Source: Streptomyces nojiriensis (lineage in GTDB: Bacteria > Actinomycetota > Actinomycetes > Streptomycetales > Streptomycetaceae). From it: a DNA stretch of 64,000 nt. The translations under genes and the position numbers were made by a program. The notes under the pieces are model-generated. The model did no database searches, had not been told where the DNA came from, and worked only from the letters and a program-made list of their open reading frames with translations. Positions 56,367 to 64,000 of the stretch are shown here, in pieces. The DNA is taken from contig NZ_CP071139.1 in assembly GCF_017639205.1 (NCBI RefSeq), forward strand, positions 2,356,001 to 2,420,000, given 5' to 3'. Every line of letters starts with the position of its first letter. The stretch's first letter is position 1.

Positions 56367-59207
56367 CTAGCCGACCGAGCTGTAGGCCACTACACCCCGA
56401 AGCAGCGCGTCCACGGCCTTGCGGGCATTTCGCGCCACCGTGCTCCCGCCGTCACCGGAGGCCGCCGGAGCCGCCGCCGCGACCTGCCCGAGCACGTCGA
56501 TGACCTGCTTGCACCAGCGCACGAAGTCACCGGCCGGCATCTCCGCCTCGCGCAGCACCTCGTCCAGGCTCTTGTCGGAGGCCCACTGGTACGCCGCCCA
56601 CGCGAAGCCGAGGTCCGGCTCGCGCTGGCCCACGCCCTCCGCCTGGTTGATGCGGTGCTCCTCCTCCAGCGCGTCGAGGCGGCCCCAGATCCGGACCATC
56701 TCGCCCAGCGCCTCCTTCGCCGCGCCGCCGGGCACCTTCGGCGCGACCGCGTCATCCGACTGCCGCGCCTCGAACACCAATGCGGAGACACAGGCGGCCA
56801 GTTCGGCCGGGCTGAGCCCCTCCCACACCTTGGCGCGCAGGCATTCGGAGGCCAGCAGGTCCAGCTCCCCGTACAGCCGGGCGAGCCGCTTGCCGTGCAC
56901 GGTGACCTCGTCCTCGCGCAGGTAGTCCAGCTCGGTCAGCAGCGCGTGGATCCGGTCGAAGGTGCGGGCGATGGTGTTCGTCCGGCCCTCGATCCGCCGC
57001 TCCAGCTGCTGGGTGTCCCGCTTGAGCCGGTGGTAGCGCTCCGCCCAGCGGGCGTGGTCCTCGCGCTCGTCGCAGCCGTGGCAGGGATGCGCCCGCAGCT
57101 CGGACCGCAGCCGGGCGATCTCGCGGTCGTCGGCCGCCGCGGCCCGGCCGCGGGAGCGCCGCTCCGGCGTGATGTGCCCGGCCTTGCTCCGCAGCTGCGA
57201 GGCCAGGTCCCGCCGGGACTGCGGCGAGCGCGCGTTGAAGGTCTTGGGGATCCGCATCCGGTCGAGCGCCTCCACCGGGACCGGGAAGTCGATCGCGGCG
57301 AGCCGCTTGACCTGCCGCTCGGCGGTGAGCACCAGCGGGCGCGGGCCCTCCGCGTACTCGTACCCGCGGGCTCCGTGGACCCGCCCGGCCGGCACGCCCG
57401 GGTCCAGGACCAGCGCGAGCCCGGCGAACTTGCCCGTCGGCACGTGGATGATGTCGCCCGGCTTGAGCTTCTCCAGCGAACTGGCCGCCTGCACCCGGCG
57501 CTGCGCCGCGCCCTGCTTGGCCAGGTCCGTCTCGCGGTCCTTGAGGGACCGGCGCAGCTGCGCGTACTCCTCGAAGTCCCCCAAGTGGCAGGTCATGCCC
57601 TCCTGGTAGCCCTGCAGGCCCTCCTCGTTGCGCTGGACCTGCCGGGAGATGCCGACGACCGAGCGGTCTGCCTGGAACTGCGCGAAGGAGGTCTCCAGCA
57701 GCTCGCGCGAGCGGTGCCGCCCGAACTGGCTGACCAGGTTCACGGCCATGTTGTAGGAGGGCTTGAAGCTGGAGCGCAGCGGATACGTACGGGTACCCGC
57801 GAGCCCGGCGAGCCCCGCCGGGTCCATGCCGCGCTGCCAGAGCACCACCGCGTGGCCCTCGACGTCGATGCCGCGACGCCCGGCCCGGCCGGTCAGCTGC
57901 GTGTACTCGCCGGGGGTGATGTCGGCGTGCTGCTCGCCGTTCCACTTGACCAGCTTCTCCAGGATCACCGTGCGCGCGGGCATGTTGATGCCCAGCGCCA
58001 GGGTCTCCGTGGCGAAGACGGCCTTGACCAGGCCGCGGACGAAGAGCTCCTCCACGACTTCCTTGAAGGTGGGCAGCATGCCCGCGTGGTGCGCGGCGAT
58101 GCCGCGCTCCAGTCCTTCGAGCCACTCGTAGTACCCCAGGACGTGCAGGTCCTCGGTGGGGATGGAGGCGGTGCGCGCCTCCACGATCTCGCGGACCTTG
58201 AGCCGCGCGGACTCGTCGTTGAGCCGCAGGCCCGCGAACAGGCACTGCTGGACGGCGGCCTCGCAGCCGGCCCGGCTGAAGATGAAGTTGATGGCGGGCA
58301 GCAGCCCGTCGTTGTCGAGGCGGGCGATGACCTCGGGGCGGGACGGGGTCCAGATCCGGCCGCGGGAGCGCCGCTCGCGCTCGCGGTCGGCCTCGCGGAC
58401 CATCTTGCCGCGCCGCCGGTCCTTCGGACTGTAGGTGCGGCTGTTCTCCTCGCGCGCCATGCGCAGCAGGTCGGGATTGACCTCCCGGCGCGCGGAGCCG
58501 CGGCCGCCGTGGTCGGACTCCTCCTCGAAGAGGTCGTAGATCCGGCGGCCGGCCATGACGTGCTGCCACAGCGGTACGGGCCGCTCCTCGGAGACGATCA
58601 CCTCGGTGTCCCCGCGCACGGTGTCCAGCCAGTCGCCGAACTCCTCGGCGTTGGACACGGTGGCCGACAGGGAGACCAGGGTCACCGACTCGGGGAGGTG
58701 GATGATCACTTCCTCCCACACGGCCCCGCGGAACCGGTCGGAGAGGTAGTGGACCTCGTCCATCACGACGTAGCCGAGGCCGAGCAGCGACTGGGAGCCC
58801 GCGTACAGCATGTTGCGGAGCACCTCGGTGGTCATCACGACCACCGGCGCCTCGGAGTTGACGCTGTTGTCACCCGTCAGCAGGCCCACCTTGTCGGCGC
58901 CGTAGCGCTTGACGAGGTCGGCGTACTTCTGGTTCGACAGCGCCTTGATCGGCGTCGTGTAGAAGCACTTGCGGCCCTGCCGGAGTGCCAGGTGCACGGC
59001 GAACTCGCCGACGATGGTCTTGCCCGAGCCGGTCGGGGCGGCGACGAGGACGCCTTTGCCGGCCTCCAGCGCCTTGCAGGCCTCGACCTGATAAGGGTCC
59101 AGGTCGAAGTCGTACATCTCGCGGAAGGGGGCCAGGGCAGAGGCCTCTTCGGCGGCGCGGATCCGGGCAGCGGCGTACCGCTCGGCGGGTGAGAGTTCTT
59201 CGGTCAT
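56367..59207 (-). CDS. Mtr4/Ski2-like DEAD/DEAH-box RNA helicase (HelY-like)
   Basis: Predicted 946 aa. Motifs: Walker A APTGSGKTIVGEF, DEVH, LSATVSN, TGRAGRRG. The C-terminal half contains a DSHCT-type region and a stalk-like helical part (RRLRTEL-like, with CHGCDEREDHARW that includes a CxxC pair). The family unwinds RNA, and in actinobacteria sits next to tatC, tatA and pafBC, as here. The start ATG at 59207 (MTEELS) is favoured over an upstream start at 59240. Confidence 0.93.
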   Translation of the reverse strand: MTEELSPAERYAAARIRAAEEASALAPFREMYDFDLDPYQVEACKALEAGKGVLVAAPTGSGKTIVGEFAVHLALRQGRKCFYTTPIKALSNQKYADLVKRYGADKVGLLTGDNSVNSEAPVVVMTTEVLRNMLYAGSQSLLGLGYVVMDEVHYLSDRFRGAVWEEVIIHLPESVTLVSLSATVSNAEEFGDWLDTVRGDTEVIVSEERPVPLWQHVMAGRRIYDLFEEESDHGGRGSARREVNPDLLRMAREENSRTYSPKDRRRGKMVREADRERERRSRGRIWTPSRPEVIARLDNDGLLPAINFIFSRAGCEAAVQQCLFAGLRLNDESARLKVREIVEARTASIPTEDLHVLGYYEWLEGLERGIAAHHAGMLPTFKEVVEELFVRGLVKAVFATETLALGINMPARTVILEKLVKWNGEQHADITPGEYTQLTGRAGRRGIDVEGHAVVLWQRGMDPAGLAGLAGTRTYPLRSSFKPSYNMAVNLVSQFGRHRSRELLETSFAQFQADRSVVGISRQVQRNEEGLQGYQEGMTCHLGDFEEYAQLRRSLKDRETDLAKQGAAQRRVQAASSLEKLKPGDIIHVPTGKFAGLALVLDPGVPAGRVHGARGYEYAEGPRPLVLTAERQVKRLAAIDFPVPVEALDRMRIPKTFNARSPQSRRDLASQLRSKAGHITPERRSRGRAAAADDREIARLRSELRAHPCHGCDEREDHARWAERYHRLKRDTQQLERRIEGRTNTIARTFDRIHALLTELDYLREDEVTVHGKRLARLYGELDLLASECLRAKVWEGLSPAELAACVSALVFEARQSDDAVAPKVPGGAAKEALGEMVRIWGRLDALEEEHRINQAEGVGQREPDLGFAWAAYQWASDKSLDEVLREAEMPAGDFVRWCKQVIDVLGQVAAAAPAASGDGGSTVARNARKAVDALLRGVVAYSSVG

Positions 59208-59253
59208 CTTGCTGTCGAGCCTACCCGCCACCTCTGACAACAGTCGCGATCAT

Positions 59254-60153
59254 TTAAGTGAGCAGCCGGACCGCGCGGGGAACGCACGCGGCGGTCACCG
59301 GCAGCGCCCCCAGCGGCTCGCCGTCCGCGTACGCGCTCAGGCCCGCCGCCTCCAGGGTGATCTTCCTGGCCCGGTGGACGGTCACCTTCGGATGGCCGAG
59401 GTGGCGGCCCTTGTAGACCTGCGGGAACACCTTGAGCAGGGTGGCCCGGCTGCAGTCGCCGACCACCGTGACGTCGAAGAGTCCGTCGTCGGGGACGGCG
59501 TCCGCGCAGATGCGCATGCCCCCGCCGTAGGAGGAGCCGTTGCCGACGGCCACCAGCGTGGCCTCGGTCTCGATCACCGGCCCGTCGTCGAGGGTGATCC
59601 GGTACGGGAACGGCCGGAAGGCGGCCAGCTCCGCGATCATCGCCAGGTCGTACTTGAACCGCCCGGCCGGCAGCCGCATCCGGTTGCCCCGGTCGTTGAC
59701 CCGCGAGTCGAAGCCGGAGCACAGCACGGTCCCGAACCACTTCTCGTAGCCGGCGCCGCTCACCCGGCCCAGGTCGATCTCCCGGATCCGGTTCTCCTTG
59801 ACGGCCTCGGCGGCCATCCGCCCCGCCCGCGCCGGCTCCCGTACGGGCAGCCCCATCGCGCGCGCGAAATCGTTTCCGGTGCCCACCGCGACCACCCCGA
59901 GCGGCACCGGCGTCCCCGCCAGGGCCTGGAGGGCCAGGGAGACCATCCCGTCGCCGCCCACCGCGATCACCGCACCGGTGCCCTCACGGACGGCGGCCGT
60001 CAGCCGGGCCAGCGCGTCGGGCGCGTCGGCGCCGACCACGGTCCGTACGGAGAATCCGGCCTCCCGGACAGCGGAAGCGGCCGGCTGCGCGGCGTGCGCG
60101 CCCCGGCCGCGTCCGGCTGTGGGATTGACGAAGAGGGTGACCTCGTGGCTCAT
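59254..60153 (-). CDS. Diacylglycerol/lipid kinase family protein
   Basis: Predicted 299 aa. The nucleotide-binding motif AVGGDGMV and GTGNDFARAMG, and the LFVNPTAGRG start, identify the DAGK catalytic fold. C-terminal beta-sandwich contains DGLFDVTVVGDCSR. It phosphorylates lipid substrates such as diacylglycerol. It lies between tatC and the helicase gene in the same direction. Substrate specificity is not evident. Confidence 0.92.
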   Translation of the reverse strand: MSHEVTLFVNPTAGRGRGAHAAQPAASAVREAGFSVRTVVGADAPDALARLTAAVREGTGAVIAVGGDGMVSLALQALAGTPVPLGVVAVGTGNDFARAMGLPVREPARAGRMAAEAVKENRIREIDLGRVSGAGYEKWFGTVLCSGFDSRVNDRGNRMRLPAGRFKYDLAMIAELAAFRPFPYRITLDDGPVIETEATLVAVGNGSSYGGGMRICADAVPDDGLFDVTVVGDCSRATLLKVFPQVYKGRHLGHPKVTVHRARKITLEAAGLSAYADGEPLGALPVTAACVPRAVRLLT

Positions 60154-60198
60154 CCACGGGAATGTACCCGAGGCCGTTCCCGGACCTCGATCGCCCCT

Positions 60199-60228
60199 GG
60201 GGCGCCTCCCGGCGGTGGCCGGGGGCGC
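60199..60228. repeat. Short palindromic repeat GGGGCGCCTCCCGGCGGTGG and onward
   Basis: About 30 bases between tatC and the lipid kinase gene that resemble the 30-base insertion at 52947-52976 (differences at a few C/T positions). It can fold into a GC-rich hairpin and may act as a partial terminator after tatC. Confidence 0.55.
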
Positions 60229-60233
60229 ACCTG

Positions 60234-61199
60234 TCAGGTGGCGTCGTCGTACCCGTTGATCCGCTGGCGTCCGCCGTCGGCCTGTTCGGGCAGCGCCGCG
60301 GGAGCCGGGACGGATTCCAGCTCGCCGATCGGCGACGGGGTGAGGTCCAGCCGGGAGGCCTCGTCGTCGCTCAGATCCGCGTCGGGGTCGTTGCGCCTGC
60401 GCCTGCGGTCGTTGAGGAGGCAGATGCCGAGGGCGGCGAAGTAGAGGGCCACGATGGGCACGGCCAGCGCGAGCATCGTCGGCGGGTCACCGGTGGGCGT
60501 CGCGAAGGCGGCGAAGATCGTGATGCCGAGGACCATGCCCCGCCACCAGCTCGCCAGCCGCTTGCCGGAGAGCACACCGGTGAAGTTCAGCAGGATCAGC
60601 AGCAGCGGCAGCTCGAAGGCCAGGCCGAACACGATCACCATGCGGGTGACCAGGTCGAGGTAGTCGTCGACCGGCAGCAGGTTGCGCGCGTGGTCGGGGG
60701 TGAACTCGAGCATGATCGTCGCGGTCTGCGGGAGGATCTTGTACGCGATCACCGCACCGGTCAGGAAGAGGGGCGCGCCGACGGCGACGAAACTGCGCGC
60801 GTACTTCTTCTCGTGGCTGTGCAGCCCGGGCGCGGCGAACGCCCACAGCTGGTACAGCCACACCGGGGCGGACAGCACCACACCGGCCATCAGCGCGACC
60901 TTCAGGGCGATCGAGAACGCCGAGATCAGGCCGTTCACGGTCATGTCGGCGCAGGGGCGGCCGTTGCGCTGGGTCACCACACCGTCGGTACAGCCGACGG
61001 AGTCCAGCATCGGCTTCAACAGGAAGTTGATGATTTCCCGGTAGAAGAACGCGGCGACGATCGTGATCACCACGATCGCCAGGACCGACTTCAGCAGGCG
61101 GTTCCGAAGCTCACGCAGGTGCTCGACGAGAGGCATGCGCCCTTCGGCGTCCTTCGCCTGCCGTTCCTTCTTCTCCTGCTTGCGGGCAGAGTTGAGCAA
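60234..61199 (-). CDS. tatC: Sec-independent protein translocase TatC
   Basis: Predicted 321 aa with six transmembrane segments. Conserved features: MPLVEHLRELRNRLL, FSIALKVALMAGVVLSAPVWLYQLWAF written in parts, and the cytoplasmic E in HLREL. TatC recognises twin-arginine signals. Streptomyces exports many proteins this way, including the Tat-type proteins at 1-243 and 19512-20756. TTG start at 61199. The C-terminal about 60 residues are a variable hydrophilic tail. Confidence 0.96.
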   Translation of the reverse strand: MLNSARKQEKKERQAKDAEGRMPLVEHLRELRNRLLKSVLAIVVITIVAAFFYREIINFLLKPMLDSVGCTDGVVTQRNGRPCADMTVNGLISAFSIALKVALMAGVVLSAPVWLYQLWAFAAPGLHSHEKKYARSFVAVGAPLFLTGAVIAYKILPQTATIMLEFTPDHARNLLPVDDYLDLVTRMVIVFGLAFELPLLLILLNFTGVLSGKRLASWWRGMVLGITIFAAFATPTGDPPTMLALAVPIVALYFAALGICLLNDRRRRRNDPDADLSDDEASRLDLTPSPIGELESVPAPAALPEQADGGRQRINGYDDAT

Positions 61200-61246
61200 C
61201 CCACGTCCCTTGTCTCGTTGCAGATGACTGGCGTGTACGGCGGGTG

Positions 61247-61534
61247 TCAGCCCTGGGCGGTGCGGTTCGGCTCGCCGACCGGACGCGAGCTGCTGACGTC
61301 ACCCGGAGCGGCCTGGATGGTACGCGGGGCGACGGGCTGCGCGGACTGGTCCGCGGGCGCGGCGGCGGCGACGTCGTCGCTCTCGCCGTCCTTCTTCATG
61401 GCCTTGGCCTCGCTCTTGAGGATGCGGGCCGACTTGCCGAGGGAGCGGGCCATGTCAGGGAGCTTCTTGGCGCCGAACAGCAGGATGACGAGTCCGACAA
61501 TGACGAGGATTTCCCAACCCCTGAAGTTGCCCAT
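61247..61534 (-). CDS. tatA: Sec-independent protein translocase TatA
   Basis: Predicted 95 aa. One N-terminal membrane helix (WEILVIVGLVILLFGAKKLP), the amphipathic helix (DMARSLGKSARILKSEAK) and an acidic/Ala-rich tail are typical TatA. GAAGGAAG precedes the ATG at 61534. It is upstream of tatC with a 47-base gap, so the two are likely one transcript. Confidence 0.96.
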   Translation of the reverse strand: MGNFRGWEILVIVGLVILLFGAKKLPDMARSLGKSARILKSEAKAMKKDGESDDVAAAAPADQSAQPVAPRTIQAAPGDVSSSRPVGEPNRTAQG

Positions 61535-61702
61535 AGGTATCTTCCTTCTTCTCCGAGGTTCGCGGCACGCCGGACGGGCGCCTAGGACTTGCTCTACCGA
61601 GGATCGTAACCCCAGGGGGTTAACGCCCGGCAATCCCCGGGCGTCCCCTCGCTTGCACCTGGGCAGGTTCATCATGGCCCGGTCACACGCGTTCGCCCCG
61701 CA

Positions 61703-61903
61703 TCAGGGACGTACGCCGTGTCCCGCCCGGGCCAGATCGACGGCCGCCCGCTCGAGATCCGCCGACGCGTCGGTGATCCGGCGACTGGCCTGCGCCACCT
61801 GGGAGGCCAGCCTGCGCACCTCCACGTACACCCGCACGGCGAGCACGGCGAGCACGGCCACTCCGAGGAACCCCAGGACAATTGCGAACATCGGCCACAG
61901 CAT
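61703..61903 (-). CDS. Small membrane protein, unknown
   Basis: A 66-aa protein with one N-terminal membrane helix (MFAIVLGFLGVAVLAVLAVR) and an amphipathic helix-rich remainder containing regular Ala/Arg/Asp spacing, perhaps a short coiled coil. It lies between the zinc-ribbon gene and tatA. Codon use looks genuine. An ATG at 61891 is an alternative start. Role unknown. Confidence 0.68.
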   Translation of the reverse strand: MLWPMFAIVLGFLGVAVLAVLAVRVYVEVRRLASQVAQASRRITDASADLERAAVDLARAGHGVRP

Positions 61904-61929
61904 GGGGCGAGCCTAGGCCACCCGCCCGG

Positions 61930-62157
61930 TCAGATGCTGCGCAGGGTGCTCACGCCACCACCGGTGAGCAGTTCCACGATCCGCTCGCCGGCGGGTTTGC
62001 GTACGGCGGCACCGCATTCGGGACAGGTGAAGGAATAGAAAGTCGTCCGCCTGCTCCCGCCGATGGCCAGCCGCAGGGCGCCCGCGTCCAGCTCGAAGCG
62101 GGCCCGGCAGTCGGGGCAGGAAGCCTTGAAGGCGACGGGCCCGGACGTTGGCGACAT
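61930..62157 (-). CDS. Small zinc-ribbon protein
   Basis: A 75-aa protein with two cysteine pairs, CPDC (residues 14-17) and CPEC (45-48), separated by a beta-rich segment, a typical zinc ribbon. It starts 14 bases downstream of the pafC stop. It could be a partner of PafBC or of RNA or transcription machinery, but no function is known to me. Confidence 0.72.
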   Translation of the reverse strand: MSPTSGPVAFKASCPDCRARFELDAGALRLAIGGSRRTTFYSFTCPECGAAVRKPAGERIVELLTGGGVSTLRSI

Positions 62158-62171
62158 CGACCGCGCTCCCC

Positions 62172-63140
62172 TCAGACCTGTTCCCCGTACCCCGCCAGCG
62201 CCTCCCGGGCGGCGCTGCGCGCGCTGTCCGCCAGCTCGGCCGGAGCGACGATCCGGCCCTCACGGCCCAGCCGCAGCGCCAGCCGGCGCAACGAGGCCGG
62301 GTCCGGGCTGCGCAGGGTGATCCGCAGACCGCCCCCGGTCAGCTCCTCCGCGCTGTCGTGCGGGTAGTACTCGGCGACCCAGCGCCCGCCCGGCCCCACC
62401 TCGACCACGACCTCCGGGTCCTCGGCGGCCGGCTGGACCAGGCCCTCGGACAGGTCGCGCGGCTCGATGGCGGGCGGCTCGGCCCGCTCGTCCAGCAGCC
62501 GGATCTCCGCGACCCGGTCGAGGCGGAAGGTGCGCCGCGCCTCGGAGAGGTGGCACCAGCCCTCCATGTACGTGTGCCCCACCGCGAAGAGCCGGATCGG
62601 GTCGACCGTGCGCTCGGTCAGCTCGTCCCGCGCGGGCGAGTAGTAGCGCAGCCACAGCCGCCGGCGCTCCGCGATGGCCCGGTCGACGTCCGCGAAGACC
62701 CCGCCCTCGGACTCGAAGGTCACCGACAGCCGGGAGCTGGCCCCGGCCACCTCGCCCGCGGCCGCCTCCAGCTTGGCCGTGGCCCGCAGCAGGGCGTCCC
62801 GGTCGCTCTCGCGCAGCCCGGGCAGGGTGGCCACGGCACGCGCGGCCACCAGCAGCGCGGTCGCCTCGTCGGCGGCCAGCCGCAGCGGCTCGGCGGTGGA
62901 CTCCCCCGAGGCGTCGGGGTTGCGCCACCAGATGCGCTCCCCGTCGGTGTCGATGTCGAGCAGGTCCCCGCCCCGGAAACTGGTCCCGCACATGGGCAGC
63001 ACGTCGAGGTCCGAGATCAGCTCGTCCTCCGTGATCCCGAAGGCGCGCGCGACGTCCGCGACGTGCGCACCGGGGCGCTCGCGCAGGTAGGTCACCAGGG
63101 ACAGCATCCGGCGGGTCTGGTCGATGGCGTTGGCAGCCAT
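62172..63140 (-). CDS. pafC: WYL-domain regulator PafC
   Basis: Predicted 322 aa. An N-terminal winged helix (VADVARAFGITEDELISDL) is followed by a WYL domain (RRLWLRYYSPARDEL). PafB and PafC form the DNA-damage-responsive activator of actinobacteria. GGGGAGA precedes the ATG at 63140. It follows pafB in the same direction with a gap of 106 bases. Confidence 0.9.
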   Translation of the reverse strand: MAANAIDQTRRMLSLVTYLRERPGAHVADVARAFGITEDELISDLDVLPMCGTSFRGGDLLDIDTDGERIWWRNPDASGESTAEPLRLAADEATALLVAARAVATLPGLRESDRDALLRATAKLEAAAGEVAGASSRLSVTFESEGGVFADVDRAIAERRRLWLRYYSPARDELTERTVDPIRLFAVGHTYMEGWCHLSEARRTFRLDRVAEIRLLDERAEPPAIEPRDLSEGLVQPAAEDPEVVVEVGPGGRWVAEYYPHDSAEELTGGGLRITLRSPDPASLRRLALRLGREGRIVAPAELADSARSAAREALAGYGEQV

Positions 63141-63246
63141 GCTGGTACGTCTCCCCCTCAGGGCACGTCTGTGGATGTCGCTCTTGTGCAACGGTGCGGC
63201 CGCGGATCGGCCGCCGGGCCCGCGGGCCCCGGAAATCGGGCCCCGG

Positions 63247-64000
63247 TCAGGCCCCGGCGACGGCCCGCAGCCGGTCCACCACGTCCGCCCGCAGGTCGGC
63301 CGGACCGACCACGACGACGTCGGGCCCGAACTCCACCAGCCAGGCGTCCAGCCCGTGCCCGTAGGGGATCTCCAGCTCGTCCCAGCCGTCCCCGCCCTCG
63401 CGCACCGCGGTGGCCTTGGCCCGCAGCGGGTAGCCCGCCCCGGCCCGCAGCCGGATCAGCGCGCTGCGGTCCGCGCTCTCCCCGGCCCAACTCGCCACGG
63501 TCTCCCGCACGGTCACCACGTCCGGCACCTCGGCGGTGTACTTCGCGGCCCGGGAGCGGACCTTGCCCGTGATCCGGGAGAGCCGGAACACCCGCTCCGC
63601 CCCGCGGTCGCGGTCGTAGCCGGCCAGGTACCAGTGGCCGCGCCAGCACTCCAGCGCCCAGGGCTCCACCTGCCGTGTCTCGGGCCGGGCGGCGGTGGAC
63701 TTGCGGTAGTCGAAGACGACCGGCCGGCGGTCCCGGCAGGCCAGCATCAGCGGCTCGAAGGCCGCCTCGTGGACCGGGATGCGCGGCTCGATCGCGCTGT
63801 GCTGCCCCTCGTACGGGTCCTCCGCCTCGGGCATCCCGCCCGCACGCAGCTTCTGCAGGGCCCCGCTGGCGGCCCCCGCCAGCCGCGCCTGCTGCCAGAC
63901 CTTGGCCGCCAGCCCCAGGGCGGCGGCCTCCTCGGCGTCCAGCGAGACGGGAGGCAGCCGGTTGCTGTCCCGGCGGGCCAGGTAACCGGTCTCGCCGTCC
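63247..64000 (-). CDS. pafB: WYL-domain regulator PafB (5' end outside window)
   Basis: The C-terminal about 250 residues are present; the start lies beyond the right edge. The WYL-domain-type segment ACRDRRPVVFDYRKS and the following VEPWALECWRGHWYLAGYD are clear. The N-terminal winged helix is not in the window. Together with pafC it regulates the mycobacterial-type DNA damage response. Position next to tatAC matches the proteasome-accessory neighbourhood of other actinobacteria. Confidence 0.9.
   Translation of the reverse strand, partial: DGETGYLARRDSNRLPPVSLDAEEAAALGLAAKVWQQARLAGAASGALQKLRAGGMPEAEDPYEGQHSAIEPRIPVHEAAFEPLMLACRDRRPVVFDYRKSTAARPETRQVEPWALECWRGHWYLAGYDRDRGAERVFRLSRITGKVRSRAAKYTAEVPDVVTVRETVASWAGESADRSALIRLRAGAGYPLRAKATAVREGGDGWDELEIPYGHGLDAWLVEFGPDVVVVGPADLRADVVDRLRAVAGA

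Noticed and set aside
56088..59192. A 1,034-codon open frame on the plus strand opposite the helicase
   Set aside because: Same effect of high GC: an antisense shadow with low-complexity composition and no recognisable domain.

Overview
The window is very GC-rich, has G or C at nearly every third codon position, uses many GTG/TTG starts and carries an actinobacterial gene order. It fits a chromosomal segment of a Streptomyces species. From memory the order (argH, argCJBDR, pheST, infC-rpmI-rplT, a glutamine-synthetase-like cluster, then pafBC-tatAC-helicase) matches the SCO1570 to SCO1640 part of S. coelicolor. That is recall, not a search. No tRNA, rRNA, CRISPR, prophage or secondary-metabolite cluster was seen.

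Layout. 1-5.4 kb: a cut glycerophosphodiesterase, an acyltransferase, a cell-surface-type membrane protein, a TetR/MFS efflux pair with a clear operator, and a small HAD-like protein. 5.5-16.2 kb: arginine biosynthesis in two blocks, argG-argH and argC-J-B-D-R, with likely ArgR boxes. Between the blocks lie a HEAT-repeat protein, a PNPOx-like protein and an L,D-transpeptidase-like protein. 16.3-24.4 kb: assorted metabolism and regulation, including a histidine-phosphatase fold that has lost its histidines, a MocR/EamA pair whose start codons overlap, a secreted glycosidase-like protein, a hydroxyacyl-CoA dehydrogenase, a Nudix enzyme and an HTH/TPR regulator. 24.4-32.4 kb: the translation block pheST, a sensor kinase, an rRNA methyltransferase, rplT, rpmI and infC. 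infC appears to start at ATC behind a leader containing an attenuator. 32.4-37.2 kb: DUF1844, SseB-like, mycosin protease and partner, and an aldolase/racemase-type enzyme.

37.4-45.5 kb is the most coherent accessory system: a secreted HAD phosphatase, an SDR, an aldehyde dehydrogenase and a glutamine-synthetase-like ligase run in one direction. A FadR-type regulator, an amine permease and a class-I amidotransferase-like hydrolase run in the other. This resembles the gamma-glutamyl route for ethanolamine or another small amine. A GlnR-box-like site precedes the permease. The secreted phosphatase could release the amine from a phosphorylated headgroup outside the cell.

45.6-56.3 kb holds transporters, regulators, an iron-box-controlled siderophore-interacting protein, a serine hydrolase, a pseudouridine synthase and TetR. 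56.4-64 kb is the conserved helicase, lipid kinase, tatC, tatA, two small ORFs, pafC and pafB (cut) series.

The intergenic DNA is rich in repeats. Two related MITE-like hairpin elements end in CTAG and supply the stop codons of the genes they touch. There is a pair of palindromic elements with perfect terminal inverted repeats, a tandem array of a GC-rich repeat, and one nested repeat.
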